18,536 nucleotides of DNA from Omnitrophica WOR_2 bacterium RBG_13_41_10 (GCA_001805465.1 MHGH01000013.1:133819-152354); one strand, 5' to 3'. Numbered from the stretch's first letter, positions 1 to 8,722 are shown. Numbers and translations are program-made. Notes: generated by a model from the sequence alone, not told the origin.

Positions 1-152
1 TTACTATCCAGGCCTTCTTTAAGACAATCTAAAATTATCGCATCATATCCATTTTTTCTTAAAGCAGTAGCTAAATAACCTAGGCCAATAGGAGGAAATT
101 TAGCTAAGCCCAAATAAGACTTTTTATAAGGTGCTACTAGAAGTATTTCCAT
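1..152 (-). CDS. B12-binding-type radical SAM protein, N-terminal fragment (3' end beyond window)
   Basis: Fifty codons are visible before the window ends, starting at the ATG at 152-150, so the gene is incomplete. The protein starts MEILLVAPYKK, followed by FPPIGLGYLATALRKNGYD and then IILDC. This is the typical first strand, PPIGLGYLA turn and first helix of the cobalamin-binding-like Rossmann domain that precedes many radical SAM domains. The radical SAM cysteines would lie outside the window, so that activity is inferred from the N-terminus only. It starts 4 nt after the stop of the GalE-like gene (157-159), with no strong Shine-Dalgarno, and so continues the same operon. It could also be a stand-alone B12-binding domain protein. 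Confidence 0.72.
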   Translation of the reverse strand, partial: MEILLVAPYKKSYLGLAKFPPIGLGYLATALRKNGYDAIILDCLKEGLDS

Positions 153-156
153 TCAA

Positions 157-1071
157 TTATTTTAACCAATCAATAACTTCACTAATTTTGTTCTTTAGGA
201 TAAACCTTGCTGCAAAACCTATTAACTTCTTAGCTTTACGTACGTCTGCTATTGAATCTCTGGGCTCGCCTGACTGGATCGCGGCATATCTCGGCTTAAT
301 CTTTGGATTTATTTTTTTAATCAAAAGGCTGGCTATCTGGTTTACGCTGGTTCCCTTACCAGTTCCTATATTTAGGGTTTTTCCCGTTATATTACTTTTC
401 ATTGCTAATATATTGGCATTAGCAACATCCCAGGCGCTTATAAAATCGCGTATCTGTTTTCCATCTCCAAAAATAACTGGTGGTTCATTTTTTAATAAAC
501 GGTTAATAAATATCGTAATTACCCCTACGTAGGGAGTAAAAGTCTGACGCGGGCCATAGGTGTTAAAATAACGCAAGCATACAACATCAAAATGATTAAT
601 TTCACCCATTAATAAGCAATACTTTTCCGCTGCTAATTTACTTACTCCATATGGCGAAATCGGCTCTAAAATACCGCTTTCCGGAATAGGCAACTTATTT
701 TCTCCATATACAGCCATAGATGAAGCATAAATAACCTTTTTTACTTTATTTTCTACCATTGCTTTTAAGACATTAATCGTACCCATAATATTGGTATCGG
801 CATCCTCATATATATTAGCAAATGAATGACGTATACTCACCTTAGCGGCATTATGAAAAACTATATCTACGCCTTTCATTACTTTTTTTAGTTTATTATA
901 ATCTAAAATATTGCCGATGATTAACTTCGCCTTTTTGTTTACATTCTTACGGCATCCAACCGAAAGATCATCCATAACAAGTGTTTCTATGTTCATTTTG
1001 ATTAACCGATCAACAATATGCGAACCGATAAAACCTGCTCCACCAGTCACTAAAGCCTTTTTATATTTCAT
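157..1071 (-). CDS. Extended SDR NAD-dependent nucleotide-sugar epimerase/dehydratase (GalE-like)
   Basis: A 304-residue extended short-chain dehydrogenase. The NAD-binding glycine motif GGAGFIG is at residues 10-16, the acidic residues DD that bind the adenosine ribose are at 34-35, NAAKVSI at 74-80, the catalytic Ser pair in ASSMAVYG at 116-123, and YGVSK (Tyr141, Lys145) at 141-145. RYFNTYGPRQ at 167-176 is typical of UDP-glucose 4-epimerase and UDP-glucuronate decarboxylase relatives. The substrate cannot be fixed from sequence; UDP-hexose 4-epimerisation or a related step is most likely. Its ATG overlaps the stop of the upstream nucleotidyltransferase by 4 nt, so the pair may act on the same sugar nucleotide. 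It is cytosolic, with no membrane segment. Confidence 0.88.
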   Translation of the reverse strand: MKYKKALVTGGAGFIGSHIVDRLIKMNIETLVMDDLSVGCRKNVNKKAKLIIGNILDYNKLKKVMKGVDIVFHNAAKVSIRHSFANIYEDADTNIMGTINVLKAMVENKVKKVIYASSMAVYGENKLPIPESGILEPISPYGVSKLAAEKYCLLMGEINHFDVVCLRYFNTYGPRQTFTPYVGVITIFINRLLKNEPPVIFGDGKQIRDFISAWDVANANILAMKSNITGKTLNIGTGKGTSVNQIASLLIKKINPKIKPRYAAIQSGEPRDSIADVRKAKKLIGFAARFILKNKISEVIDWLK

Positions 1072-2036
1072 TTTATTTTTAAGATATTATTATCTGCAAT
1101 AACTGAATTAGGCGTCACTAATGAAGCCTGAATATCTTTCTTTAAAACCCAATTTACATTATCCAAAACAACAGAATCCCTGATTTCTATCGGATTCTTA
1201 ATTACGACATTGTTTCCTATAACTGAATTATAAATTCTGGCGTTACGGTGAATTTTGGTATTATCTCCAATAATGTTACTTTTCTTTAACCACTTAAGCT
1301 GAAATTTACTGCACTCTAAAAGATCGGTTGCATAGGTGATGTTCATATCCCACTCAATTACTTCTGCCGGATAAACTGATAGGCCATCTTCTATAAGTAT
1401 CTGTATAGAATTTGTAATTTCATATTCATCTCTCATTGCTGTTCTTGGCGTACGGCGGATGGCATCAAAAATATTTAGATCAAATAGATAAATACCGCAG
1501 CCTTTTAGATGAGAATGAAAATAACGGGGTTTTTCTACGACGCGGCTCACTATGCTTTTTTCGTCAACCAAAACAGCAAAATTTTTCTTTAAAAGCTGGT
1601 AATCCTGTTCTTTTTTTACCGCTAATACACAAGATGCTTCTTTTTCTTGATAAATCTTAAGCATTAAATTTATATTTTTAGGAATAAAAAATATGTCACC
1701 TAACCAAAGTAAAAATGGCTTTTGAATATATCTTTCTAATTGCCCAACAGCATGGGCAATACCTAGCATCTGTCTTTGCTCTACATAAGAAATTTTTACT
1801 CCGAGCTTTCTTCCATCCTTAAAATATTCCCTTATTTTATTTTTTAAGTGCCCCACTACAATAATAATGTCTTTTATGCCGATCCTTTCCATTTCTTCTA
1901 TCTGATATTGCATTATGGGTTTATTACATACCGGTAATAGCGGTTTTGGAATAGATAGGCTTAACGGTTTGATGCGTTCACCTATTCCTGCCGCTAAAAT
2001 TACGCCTAAAAAATTATTATTTACGTTTTCTTTCAT
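1068..2036 (-). CDS. NDP-sugar nucleotidyltransferase (long form, with C-terminal hexapeptide-like region)
   Basis: A 322-residue sugar-phosphate nucleotidyltransferase. The N-terminal domain has LAAGIGERIKPL at 14-25, KPLLPVCNKP at 31-40, the metal-binding Asp in WLGDIFF (Asp114), and EKP further on. The C-terminal 70 residues (IIGDNTKIHRNARI, SVIGNNVVI, RDSVVLDNV) look like short left-handed beta-helix turns, as in long glucose-1-phosphate thymidylyltransferases and GlmU-like proteins. The signature loop reads GIGER where GxGTR is usual, so the Thr is replaced by Glu. I chose the ATG at 2036 over a TTG at 2051 because GAGAGG lies five bases before the ATG; the TTG start would add MREAG and overlap the upstream stop by 4 nt. 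It is followed by the GalE-like epimerase with a 4-nt overlap. The base and sugar used are unknown. Confidence 0.85.
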   Translation of the reverse strand: MKENVNNNFLGVILAAGIGERIKPLSLSIPKPLLPVCNKPIMQYQIEEMERIGIKDIIIVVGHLKNKIREYFKDGRKLGVKISYVEQRQMLGIAHAVGQLERYIQKPFLLWLGDIFFIPKNINLMLKIYQEKEASCVLAVKKEQDYQLLKKNFAVLVDEKSIVSRVVEKPRYFHSHLKGCGIYLFDLNIFDAIRRTPRTAMRDEYEITNSIQILIEDGLSVYPAEVIEWDMNITYATDLLECSKFQLKWLKKSNIIGDNTKIHRNARIYNSVIGNNVVIKNPIEIRDSVVLDNVNWVLKKDIQASLVTPNSVIADNNILKIK

Positions 2037-2041
2037 ACCTG

Positions 2042-2047
2042 CCTCTC
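2042..2047 (-). promoter_or_regulatory. Ribosome binding site deciding the start of the nucleotidyltransferase
   Basis: GAGAGG on the minus strand lies 5 nt before the ATG at 2036-2034. This supports the ATG over the in-frame TTG at 2051, which has no such site. Confidence 0.6.
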
Positions 2048-2791
2048 TCAAATATTATTTAAGGTGTCTCTTCTATAACGAAATATCTTTAATCTTAAAT
2101 AAATAATGAACGTCAGCATATCTATTGTTGTTTTAATTAAACCTAAAGCGGAACGCCCCCTTTCTCGGAAGGCATGTGTAATACCCACTTCAGCAATGTC
2201 ATAACCTAATACTTTAGCCTTAATCATAATTTCGGTTGGAGTCTGAAAACCTTTGGATTCAATCTTTAAAGATTTTATAAAATCGCTTTCGTATAGTTTA
2301 AAAGCGCAATTTGCATCTTTCAATTTTAGGCCAAAGATAAGATTTACTAAAAAATTCTGGAATTTATTGGCAAGGATCCTCATAAAAGAATCTTTCTTTT
2401 CTTTACGGTATCCGGTAATTATTTTACGACCGCTAACATAGAGATCCAAAAAAAGCGGTAGTTCTTTTATATCAAATTGTCCATCAGAATCTATAGTTAC
2501 CACGATATCCCCCTTAGAGGCAAAAATAGCATCATATAACGAGGCTCCATAACCCATGTTTTTTTCATGATTTATTATAACGAGATTGGATATTTTTTCT
2601 TTGAGCGTATTCAAAATGGCCCTAGTATTATCTAAACTGCCGTCATTAGTAACTACTACCTCTCCATTGATTTTGAGATTATCCAGCATATCAATGCAAC
2701 TGCGAATAACTTTTTCTATATTCTGCCCTTCATTAAAAGCCGGCATTAAAATAGAAACTGTTTTATTTAGGTTGCTATATATTTTTTCCAT
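2048..2791 (-). CDS. Family 2 glycosyltransferase, dolichyl/polyprenyl-phosphate sugar synthase-like (DPM1-like)
   Basis: A 247-residue soluble GT2 enzyme. The GT-A fold is marked by SILMPAFNEGQNI from residue 13, the nucleotide-binding TNDGSLDNT at 48-56, and the DxD-type motif DSDGQFD at 101-107. After that, GYRKEKKDSFMR and LKDANCAFKLY match the DPM1-like subgroup, which moves a sugar from a nucleotide donor to a polyprenyl phosphate at the inner membrane face. There is no C-terminal transmembrane pair like that of GtrB. It sits 1 nt after the PMT/ArnT-like gene, an arrangement that fits one enzyme loading the lipid carrier and the other using it outside the membrane (inference). The sugar transferred is unknown. 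Confidence 0.86.
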   Translation of the reverse strand: MEKIYSNLNKTVSILMPAFNEGQNIEKVIRSCIDMLDNLKINGEVVVTNDGSLDNTRAILNTLKEKISNLVIINHEKNMGYGASLYDAIFASKGDIVVTIDSDGQFDIKELPLFLDLYVSGRKIITGYRKEKKDSFMRILANKFQNFLVNLIFGLKLKDANCAFKLYESDFIKSLKIESKGFQTPTEIMIKAKVLGYDIAEVGITHAFRERGRSALGLIKTTIDMLTFIIYLRLKIFRYRRDTLNNI

Positions 2792-2792
2792 C

Positions 2793-4679
2793 TCAATCTT
2801 CCAATTTATAGATTTTAATCACAGGCCCCAAATTAAAATTACTGGGATAAAATTCTTTAATAAAAGTAACCCTATTATCTTTTTGGGTTAATATAGGAAC
2901 GTAGAACTCTCGTGCGCGTTTGGCTAAGTAAAAAAGCAATCCATATTTACTTTGCTTATCGTAAGTATCAGCATGCCTATTGCTTTTCAAGGTATCTTCT
3001 ACAAAAAGGGGATTAAATAATCCTGTTTTTTTATTAGGATCGCTATCTATTAAGAAATGGTTATAGGCATAACTTGAAATAATAAGATATGATACCCCCA
3101 TTTTTTTTAACTCTTTTAAGTTATAGAAGTTAAACCAGCGATAGAGTCTTTTTATAAGAGGGGCTTGTTCTGCCCGGCTTATCATGTCTTTTGGCATATC
3201 CATTGGCCAAAACGGCTCCTTGGTTTCATATCTTACCTGAGTAATGCGATACATCCGTTTACTGGTAGTAAAATCTAGATAGCGCCGCCTTAGATCTTTA
3301 GATAAATAGTTACTGTAATATACCTTGGCCTTCTCGTCCTGAAATAAATTAGGGTATTCGTTATATAATGGAACTGAAAAATCAAGCCAATCTTCTGCGA
3401 TATTTAAACCAAGGGGAATATTTTTTTCAATCCATTCTTTCGCTAATATCCTGGTATCGGGATGGGATCTTTTGATATCCGAATAAACTCCTGTAGCTAA
3501 TGATGGCAATATAATTATTGATACTAAAACTAAACTATATGAGGATCTGTATTTAGCTTTAAAAACTTTACCTATTAGTTCTTCTAAGAACCGCGCTCCA
3601 AATATACACATAACTGCGAAAGTATAAACCAATAAATGTAAAAACCGAAAGCCGAAATTTACCAAAGAAAAAAGACAAACAAATATGTAACTTAAAAATA
3701 TTAAATCTATCTTAGAATGTTTGAAGAGAGAATAAAAAATACCCAATAATAAAATAACTCCCAGAACCCCTTCCTGCCTAATCATCTCTTTCATAAACCA
3801 AGATACGACACTGATAAAGCTATGCGTAAAGGGCGCCATGGAAGAAATACCCATCACTTCATCCTTGAGTTCTATGAACCTGGCAAAACTTTCTTTGGCA
3901 TTGAAAATAAAACTAAGGTTTCCTAAAATCGTAATGACTGTTATTATAAGAAAACTTAAAAATAAATTCTTCAGCATTGTTTTTTTGAAAACAGGTATTT
4001 TGACATTAAGGAATAGCGCCGCTAAAAATGGCGCCAATAGATAAAAGCCTTGATACTTTGTGGCTATAGATAATCCGATTGATATACCTGTAAAAATAAA
4101 ATCCTTTGTTCTACCAAACATTACGCAACGAATGATGTAGTAAAAAGCAAAGGTAGAAAAAAAACACAATATAATATCTGAAGTTGACCATTGCGAATGA
4201 ATGAGCAAATTGAACATAAACATCGTAAATATAGCGGCGATTATAGCTACATTTTTAGAAAAAAAAGTTTTGCTAAATAAATAAACCGGTAAAACCAATG
4301 CCATACCAAAAAATACACTCAATAATCTGGCGATAAGGAATATTTGGCCGGGATCAACGAGCAATTTCCATATAAAATCGTGGGTGTTTGAAAATATCCT
4401 AAAGATAATACCAAGTATAAAATAAACGGCAAAGCAAAATAACAAAAGATATTTATGCAATACCGGATAAGTATATTCCAAAGGTACCAAGCTGTGCCTG
4501 ACAGGCATAGATAATGCATCCAAAACCTGCCTTTTTTCATCCGGGCCTACAATATATGGCAAACCATACCCTATGCTATAGAGACGTAAAATTAAGCCGT
4601 AAACCAGAACTATAAATAAAATACTATTTTGTTGTTTTAAATTTTTGCTAAACATTAATTTTATTTTGCCCATTATCAT
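2793..4679 (-). CDS. Polytopic glycosyltransferase, PMT/ArnT-like (GT39/GT83 type)
   Basis: A 628-residue membrane protein with about ten hydrophobic helices in the first 400 residues and a hydrophilic C-terminal domain of about 220 residues. After the first helix the external loop carries YGLPYIVGPDEKRQ, with Asp47-Glu48 in the place of the acidic pair that PMT and ArnT enzymes use for catalysis. Family knowledge: such GT-C enzymes transfer a sugar from a polyprenyl-phosphate donor to a protein, lipid A or glycan on the periplasmic face. The C-terminal part has many Tyr and Arg residues and no motif I recognise. The start ATG overlaps the stop of the upstream GT2 by 4 nt; a second Met three codons in is a possible start. 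Acceptor and sugar are not predictable. Confidence 0.8.
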   Translation of the reverse strand: MIMGKIKLMFSKNLKQQNSILFIVLVYGLILRLYSIGYGLPYIVGPDEKRQVLDALSMPVRHSLVPLEYTYPVLHKYLLLFCFAVYFILGIIFRIFSNTHDFIWKLLVDPGQIFLIARLLSVFFGMALVLPVYLFSKTFFSKNVAIIAAIFTMFMFNLLIHSQWSTSDIILCFFSTFAFYYIIRCVMFGRTKDFIFTGISIGLSIATKYQGFYLLAPFLAALFLNVKIPVFKKTMLKNLFLSFLIITVITILGNLSFIFNAKESFARFIELKDEVMGISSMAPFTHSFISVVSWFMKEMIRQEGVLGVILLLGIFYSLFKHSKIDLIFLSYIFVCLFSLVNFGFRFLHLLVYTFAVMCIFGARFLEELIGKVFKAKYRSSYSLVLVSIIILPSLATGVYSDIKRSHPDTRILAKEWIEKNIPLGLNIAEDWLDFSVPLYNEYPNLFQDEKAKVYYSNYLSKDLRRRYLDFTTSKRMYRITQVRYETKEPFWPMDMPKDMISRAEQAPLIKRLYRWFNFYNLKELKKMGVSYLIISSYAYNHFLIDSDPNKKTGLFNPLFVEDTLKSNRHADTYDKQSKYGLLFYLAKRAREFYVPILTQKDNRVTFIKEFYPSNFNLGPVIKIYKLED

Positions 4680-5683
4680 CTTAATAATCTTGCCTTAAGA
4701 AATATACGGCCTTCTTTAGTAAAGATTGTTAAAACTAAGTAGGTTCCCATTTGAACAAAATTCATAATTGGATGATATAACCAATAGCGGGTCTTATCTT
4801 TAAAACTTAAATAAATACTGTGTGATACAGAAAAGACGGGTAATCCGCTATAAATTATCCAAGCTAATAATTTCTTATTAAAATTTTTATCAAAAACCCA
4901 TCTTAAGTTACGTTGTTCTATTTTGCTCAAAAAATGATAAACATAATTTCTCTTCCATTTTTTAACCCATTCCTTTATTTGCTTAACATGATGATGATAT
5001 ATATAAGGCTCTGGTATATAGGCTACCCTGATAAAACCTCTTTCTAACATTATTTGGAATACGTCGTTATCCGCTAGAAAACTATCCTGCAAAATTATTT
5101 TTTTTATTATATCAGTGCGGTAGACTAATCCATTTGCTCCCCAAATTAAAGGTTTTTCAGGATTCACATTAAAGAGATAAACTTTTTTCCCGCTTATTAA
5201 CTCTACCTCTGATTTTTTAAGATAATATTTTAGGTTCTTATTTATAAAAAAGGAAAGCGGATCATTCTGAATAAGGGTATAATATCTGTTTAACGGTGGA
5301 TCTTGTTTTGAAGAAATCATTTTGCCCCAAAGAGCAAAATTTTTCGGTTCTTTTTTAAAAATTAAAGCTGTAGTCATAAGCCAATCTTTTCCGACCAACT
5401 CATTATCGGCAGCAAAAATAACAAAAAGGTCTCCCGTCGCTTCTTTTGCCGAAATCTTGGCCCCAAAGTCAGCCAACTTTAAAGGATTATCAAATATCCT
5501 TACGCATGCATATTTAGATGCTAATTCCTTAGTTTTATCTATAGACCCGCCATCAATAACCAAAATCTCAATATTATCTTGAGGGTAATCTTGATTTAAG
5601 ATGCTATTGATACAATTTACTATGCGTTTTTCTTCGTTATATACCGGCAAAAAGAAGGTGAATTTCGGTAATTGCGTATTCAT
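4676..5683 (-). CDS. Family 2 glycosyltransferase with C-terminal membrane segments
   Basis: A 335-residue GT2 enzyme. FTFFLPVYNEEKRIVNCINSIL begins the GT-A domain at residue 8, VIDGGSIDKT is at 42-51, and FAADNELVGKDW at 90-101 replaces the usual DxD with a single Asp (Asp93), a common GT2 variant. WGANGLVYRTD and LADNDVFQIMLERGF follow, as in acceptor-binding regions of polysaccharide GT2s. The last 70 residues include hydrophobic stretches (LLAWIIYSGLPVF and IMNFVQMGTYLVLTIFT) that should hold the protein to the inner membrane. It begins 6 nt after the SDR stop and overlaps the PMT-like gene by 4 nt. It probably extends the repeat unit or a lipid-linked glycan; donor unknown. Confidence 0.85.
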   Translation of the reverse strand: MNTQLPKFTFFLPVYNEEKRIVNCINSILNQDYPQDNIEILVIDGGSIDKTKELASKYACVRIFDNPLKLADFGAKISAKEATGDLFVIFAADNELVGKDWLMTTALIFKKEPKNFALWGKMISSKQDPPLNRYYTLIQNDPLSFFINKNLKYYLKKSEVELISGKKVYLFNVNPEKPLIWGANGLVYRTDIIKKIILQDSFLADNDVFQIMLERGFIRVAYIPEPYIYHHHVKQIKEWVKKWKRNYVYHFLSKIEQRNLRWVFDKNFNKKLLAWIIYSGLPVFSVSHSIYLSFKDKTRYWLYHPIMNFVQMGTYLVLTIFTKEGRIFLKARLLR

Positions 5684-5688
5684 TTATT

Positions 5689-6633
5689 TTATCTCAATCT
5701 ATTCTTCCATCTAAACCAAGCTATTTCTTTAAGTAACCCTTCCTCTATTGTCGTCTTAGGTAAAAATTTTATTTTTTCTTTTGCCTTCGATATATTAAAA
5801 AATAAATTATAAAACTTTTTTCTTCTTTTATAAAAATTTATTTTTGATCTTGAATTACATAACTTTATTATTGTTTTAGCAATATCTCTTATTTTATAAC
5901 CTTTACTAGAGGCAATATTAAATACCCCCTGCGCGCTTTTTTCCCTGATACTCAATAATAATGCGTTTATGGCATCATCTACATATAAATAATCCCTCGT
6001 GTCTAATCCATCACCATATATCATTATAGGTTCATTTTTTATTGCGGATTTTATGAAATTGGGGATCGCCCTGTCGTAATTCTCGCCGGGGCCATATACA
6101 CAGGAAAGCCTTAAAACTGCAAATGGAATGCGATTACACCGACAAAATATTCTTAAATAATGCTCCGCAGAGAGTTTACTTATTCCATAAAACGAAGTCG
6201 GATTTGTGGGATGTTTTTCGTCTATCGGTAAATAAATAGGTACACCGTAAACCTCTAAAGTGCTTACATAATATACCTTACTTAATCTATTTTGAAAATT
6301 ATTCAATATATTAATCGTTGCTTTTATGTTGACCTCAAAAATACTATCTAAAGCTTTGTCTTCTTTATCTGGTATGTGTGGAACGCACGCCGCAAGATGA
6401 ATCAGAATTATACGTCCTTTGATGTTCTTAAGTTTTTTTAGTTCATCTTTCTTGGTTATATCACACTGAATAAAATTAATGCGATGGCCAAATGAAAAAT
6501 TTTTAGGCTTAATTTTATCGAGTAAGATAACTTTACAACCCAAATCCTTAATCCTATGGGAAAGATGCTTACCAATAAACCCTTCTGAGCCAGTTATTAA
6601 TAGTATATCATTTCGTATCATACCCAATTTCAT
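5689..6633 (-). CDS. Extended SDR NAD-dependent epimerase/dehydratase
   Basis: A 314-residue extended SDR. The NAD motif is GSEGFIG at 15-21, with Asp39 after the second strand, HLAACVPH at 79-86, VSTLEVYG at 123-130 and YGISK (Tyr149, Lys153) at 149-153. RLSCVYGPGENYDRAIPNF and YGDGLDTRDYLYVDDA are typical of UDP-hexose epimerase and decarboxylase relatives. It overlaps the ATP-grasp gene by 26 nt. The N-terminus MKLGMIRNDILL has a second Met at residue 5 (6621), which would also be an acceptable start; I kept the first because GAGAAG precedes it. Substrate unknown; the neighbouring Gfo/Idh and ATP-grasp genes suggest a modified sugar nucleotide. Confidence 0.85.
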   Translation of the reverse strand: MKLGMIRNDILLITGSEGFIGKHLSHRIKDLGCKVILLDKIKPKNFSFGHRINFIQCDITKKDELKKLKNIKGRIILIHLAACVPHIPDKEDKALDSIFEVNIKATINILNNFQNRLSKVYYVSTLEVYGVPIYLPIDEKHPTNPTSFYGISKLSAEHYLRIFCRCNRIPFAVLRLSCVYGPGENYDRAIPNFIKSAIKNEPIMIYGDGLDTRDYLYVDDAINALLLSIREKSAQGVFNIASSKGYKIRDIAKTIIKLCNSRSKINFYKRRKKFYNLFFNISKAKEKIKFLPKTTIEEGLLKEIAWFRWKNRLR

Positions 6634-7699
6634 TTCTTCTCTTTTTTAATTCTTTGCATGTTTTTTTGATCTTTGTAAGATCAGTAAGTATTGGCAAAAA
6701 ATCCATGCCTCTTACCCAGGCCAAGTTTTCCGGAAGTGGATTTATTTTCTTTTTTATGCGGGGTATTTTTTCGCCAAATGCAAGCTTAACAAATATATAG
6801 GGCATATTTAACCCTGCTTTAGTAAAAAATAGGTGCGTCGTAAAAAAACGGCCTATGTTAATTTCGGTAGGATTAGGGGTACCTTTTTTATCATACGTTA
6901 GATCGACGCCGAATATCCCATTGGGCTGGTTATCAATAGCAAAAATCGCCTTTTGCGCTATTTTATCGACAAGCGTATCTGAAACTGTCACTCCTGTACC
7001 GGTAAGGCCGGTTACGCCCGATGGTGCACGATTACTAAACTCCCAGTATAACCTCTTTCTTCCTTGTGCAACAACCAATTTACCATCTTTCCAAATAGAT
7101 AGCCACGTCACCGTGTCTGAAGTAAGGTATTCACTAGCGGTAAAACTGCCCCATCCTTTACAATATTTAATCCATGCTTTAGCTACCTCAAAATCATCGG
7201 TACAGAAACTATCCTTGCCGCCGCCGTGACTTATAATTGCGCGTAACCAAATAGTCTTACCTAAGTTCGAAAATGCTTTTTTTAAATCAGGTATATCACG
7301 GATTAATACCGTCTGGGGTACTCTTATATTTGCCTTTTTCCATATTTTATATGACTCTAATTTATCATGACAGACCTCTATTGTCTTATGGGAAGGCAAA
7401 AAAGTTTTTATCCCTAGGACATCACGATATTTTGAAATTTGAAATATTTCGGAATCGGGTTGAGAATAAATAAATTCTGCCTTTGTTTCTTTTATAATTT
7501 GTTTAAGTATAGATAAATAGTATTTATCATTAGCAGTGGGTATAAGAAACTTTAAATCTGTCTCAGCCCTTTGTAAATAATACTCATTACAATCTACGCC
7601 GATTAAAAAAAACTTTTCCGGAGTTAATCTTAAGGACCGTACAAAATTTGTCGAAGGGCTGCCACCGGCTCCAGTTATAATAATTCTTTTTTCTTTCAT
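6608..7699 (-). CDS. ATP-grasp domain protein (carbamoyl-phosphate-synthase/PylC-like ligase)
   Basis: A 363-residue ATP-grasp enzyme. The N-terminal pre-ATP-grasp domain starts IIITGAGGSPSTNFVRSLR (6-24), and IYSQPDSEIF lies at 77-86. The central part has the HDK motif at 111-113, WLRAIISHGGGKDS (nucleotide loop) at 151-164, and ASEYL at 188-192. The metal-binding end is GVDLTYDKKGTPNPTEINIGRF at about 264-285, where Glu279 and Asn281 should bind Mg. Such enzymes join a carboxylate to an amine or similar nucleophile through an acyl phosphate; the substrates here are unknown. It lies between a Gfo/Idh dehydrogenase (4-nt overlap) and an SDR (26-nt overlap), so it may attach an amino acid or a similar group to a sugar or lipid carrier in the polysaccharide pathway (inference). 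Confidence 0.82.
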   Translation of the reverse strand: MKEKRIIITGAGGSPSTNFVRSLRLTPEKFFLIGVDCNEYYLQRAETDLKFLIPTANDKYYLSILKQIIKETKAEFIYSQPDSEIFQISKYRDVLGIKTFLPSHKTIEVCHDKLESYKIWKKANIRVPQTVLIRDIPDLKKAFSNLGKTIWLRAIISHGGGKDSFCTDDFEVAKAWIKYCKGWGSFTASEYLTSDTVTWLSIWKDGKLVVAQGRKRLYWEFSNRAPSGVTGLTGTGVTVSDTLVDKIAQKAIFAIDNQPNGIFGVDLTYDKKGTPNPTEINIGRFFTTHLFFTKAGLNMPYIFVKLAFGEKIPRIKKKINPLPENLAWVRGMDFLPILTDLTKIKKTCKELKKRRNEIGYDTK

Positions 7700-8721
7700 G
7701 GAATTCTTATAAAACTTCCTTTTTTAACAATAGATTTATTAATCGCATCCATTATCCTGAGTACTGCCAAACCATTTTCTCCGGCAGTCAAAGGCTTTCT
7801 TCCGTGGGTTACACAATCAATAAAATGCTGGCATTCTATTTTTAGTGGTTCTTCTATATTCACCCTAGGCATCTCTACCTTGCCATCTCTGATAATTAAC
7901 TGGAACTCCTTAAAAGAATGATACTCTCTCTTATATTGCCTAGCCATTACCTTCTTATCGTATACCTTAATAGGTTCATTAACACTGGTATCATCATATA
8001 CAAGCATTTTTTTACTTCCTATAATAGTCATCTCCCTAACTTTTTTAGGATCGAGCCAACTTACATGAATATGCGCGAGTACGCGGTTGGGATATTTTAA
8101 AATAATAAATCCTACATCCTCTAATTTATGCGATAAAAATCTTTGACTGTAAGCAGATGCATGCTCAGGCATTTGGCCGAGTAAATAATTTATTATAGAG
8201 ATATCGTGAGGTGATAAATCCCAAATAGCGTTTACGTCTTTTCTTAGAGGGCCTAAATTGGTCCGGCGTGAATGGATGTAATAGATTTTCCCTAACTCTT
8301 TTTTTGCAATTATCTCTTTTACTTTATTCACTGCGGGATTGTAGAGAAAGGTGTGTCCTACCATAAGAATCTTTTTTGTTCGCTTAGCCACTCTAATGAG
8401 GTCCTTTATTTTTGCAATTTCTAAACTCAATGGCTTTTCTACGAGTACATGTTTATTTTTCTCTAGTGCTTCTTTAGTTATTTTATGGTGAGTATCAGCC
8501 GGTGTAGAAATTACTACTGCATTTAACTTATTGTTATCCAACAAGTTATGATAATCTTTGTAAGTATGGATGCGCCTGTATTCTTTTTTTATCTGTATCA
8601 ATTTATCAGGATTAATATCGCAGACTGCCTGCATATTCACATCTGCCATACGGCTAAAATTACGTATAAAATTAGGTCCCCAATGGCCACAACCGATAAC
8701 GCCGATATTAATTTTTTTCAT
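7696..8721 (-). CDS. Gfo/Idh/MocA family NAD(P)-dependent sugar oxidoreductase
   Basis: A 341-residue dehydrogenase. The dinucleotide motif is GVIGCGHWGPN at 7-17, VVISTPADTH at 69-78, and the family hallmark VEKP at 94-97. In the C-terminal alpha/beta domain, RRTNLGPLRKDVNAIWDLSPHDISII contains the conserved Asp-x-x-x-His catalytic region. The closest types I know are UDP-N-acetyl-hexosamine(uronate) 3-dehydrogenases of the WlbA/WbpB kind, used before 3-amination of sugars, but no matching aminotransferase or acetyltransferase is visible here. It starts 1 nt after rmlB and overlaps the ATP-grasp gene by 4 nt. Cytosolic. The family is certain; the substrate is not. Confidence 0.87.
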   Translation of the reverse strand: MKKINIGVIGCGHWGPNFIRNFSRMADVNMQAVCDINPDKLIQIKKEYRRIHTYKDYHNLLDNNKLNAVVISTPADTHHKITKEALEKNKHVLVEKPLSLEIAKIKDLIRVAKRTKKILMVGHTFLYNPAVNKVKEIIAKKELGKIYYIHSRRTNLGPLRKDVNAIWDLSPHDISIINYLLGQMPEHASAYSQRFLSHKLEDVGFIILKYPNRVLAHIHVSWLDPKKVREMTIIGSKKMLVYDDTSVNEPIKVYDKKVMARQYKREYHSFKEFQLIIRDGKVEMPRVNIEEPLKIECQHFIDCVTHGRKPLTAGENGLAVLRIMDAINKSIVKKGSFIRIP

Positions 8722-8722
8722 A

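Noticed and set aside
131..532. Plus-strand open frame of 133 codons
   Set aside because: It lies antisense to the GalE-like gene, has no ribosome binding site, and its hydrophobic translation is what an AT-rich antisense frame gives; other plus-strand frames are rejected for the same reason.
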